DNA from: Natronococcus pandeyae
GTDB taxonomy: Archaea; Halobacteriota; Halobacteria; Halobacteriales; Natrialbaceae
DNA: 64,000 nt
NCBI RefSeq assembly: GCF_008122205.1
Contig: NZ_PHNJ01000008.1
Location: 146,188 to 210,187 of the forward strand
Reading direction: 5' to 3'
Part shown: in pieces, positions 63,919 to 64,000 of the stretch
Layout of the letters: every line of letters starts with the position of its first letter
How positions within the stretch are numbered: position 1 is the first letter of the stretch
Notes under the pieces: model-generated
What the model saw: only the letters and a program-made list of their open reading frames with translations
Databases searched by the model: none
Told to the model about the DNA's origin: nothing
Program-made: the position numbers and the translations under genes

Positions 63919-64000
63919 TTATTCCCAAATAGAGGCCGTTCCTAAGCAGTAGAATAGTGCTATCCATCCGAGAAAGAGTCCTGCAATCACCACCAGGAAA
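63919..64000 (-). CDS. C-terminus of a membrane protein, cut by the window edge
   Basis: The last 27 codons of a minus-strand gene that continues beyond base 64000. The readable end, GLFLGWIALFYCLGTASIWE, is one membrane helix and a short tail, and the stop is at 63919-63921. Too short to assign a family. It may belong with the truncated small membrane protein next to it. Confidence 0.45.
   Translation of the reverse strand, partial: FLVVIAGLFLGWIALFYCLGTASIWE

Overview
The window looks like chromosome or megaplasmid sequence from a halophilic archaeon (class Halobacteria), most probably a natrialbal-type lineage. Predicted proteins are strongly acidic, most genes are G+C-rich, many exported proteins carry twin-arginine (Tat) signals with a lipobox, and archaeal TATA boxes lie about 27 bases before start codons. 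Haloarchaeal families are frequent: TrmB and Bat-type regulators, DUF3006, small zinc-ribbon proteins and a fused ChlI/ChlD chelatase. The genus is inference only.

Layout. 0-3.4 kb: small conserved haloarchaeal genes and a palindromic dispersed repeat. 3.4-11.1 kb: aerobic-type cobalamin genes (cbiE, cbiC, cobN on the minus strand, and a divergent chlID) sharing a 34-base promoter gap. 11.3-14.7 kb: an NCS2 nucleobase permease, an alpha/beta hydrolase and a MaoC-type hydratase. 15.0-18.6 kb: a very large soluble multi-PAS/GAF histidine kinase. 18.9-21.7 kb: a His-rich membrane protein and an ABC-2 exporter pair. 22-26 kb: small proteins, a Tat-exported protein with curlin-like repeats and a Lys-rich tail, a DUF3006 protein and a PH-domain membrane protein. 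26.4-34.7 kb: a DMSO-reductase-family respiratory module (Bat-like regulator, Mrp-type ATPase, Tat-lipoprotein catalytic subunit, four-cluster Fe-S subunit, TorD-type chaperone). 34.8-39.3 kb: a zinc ribbon, a GNAT, a TrmB regulator and AT-rich, gene-poor DNA. 39.3-62.3 kb: a large fructan locus. 62.7-64 kb: an IS element with a broken transposase, a membrane gene truncated by it, and the edge of another gene.

The fructan locus is the most notable part. It has two tandem Tat-exported GH68 levansucrases, four proteins with five GH32 domains, a solute-binding lipoprotein, a two-permease/ATPase sugar ABC transporter with a YesL-like gene, and two TrmB-type regulators. One regulator is fused to a complete PfkB-like sugar-kinase domain. 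One 1729-residue exported protein carries two different GH32 domains plus malectin, LamG and ricin-type lectin domains. The inferred scheme is: sucrose is converted outside the cell to fructan by GH68; fructans are bound and trimmed by lipid-anchored or secreted GH32 enzymes; products are captured by the lipoprotein and imported; a cytoplasmic GH32 finishes hydrolysis; and sugar state is read by the TrmB proteins.

Non-coding structure is rich. Three copies of a MITE-like element with matching inverted ends (25.35, 38.09 and 58.56 kb) are present, and two of them bracket the GH68/GH32 block. Two copies of a different long palindromic element lie at 2.5 and 21.8 kb. Tandem arrays of short hairpins with 3-base loops occur at 14.9 kb and inside the transposase gene at 63.0 kb. 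The two promoters of the DMSO-type cluster share a TATAAAC-N-CCCACAG motif.
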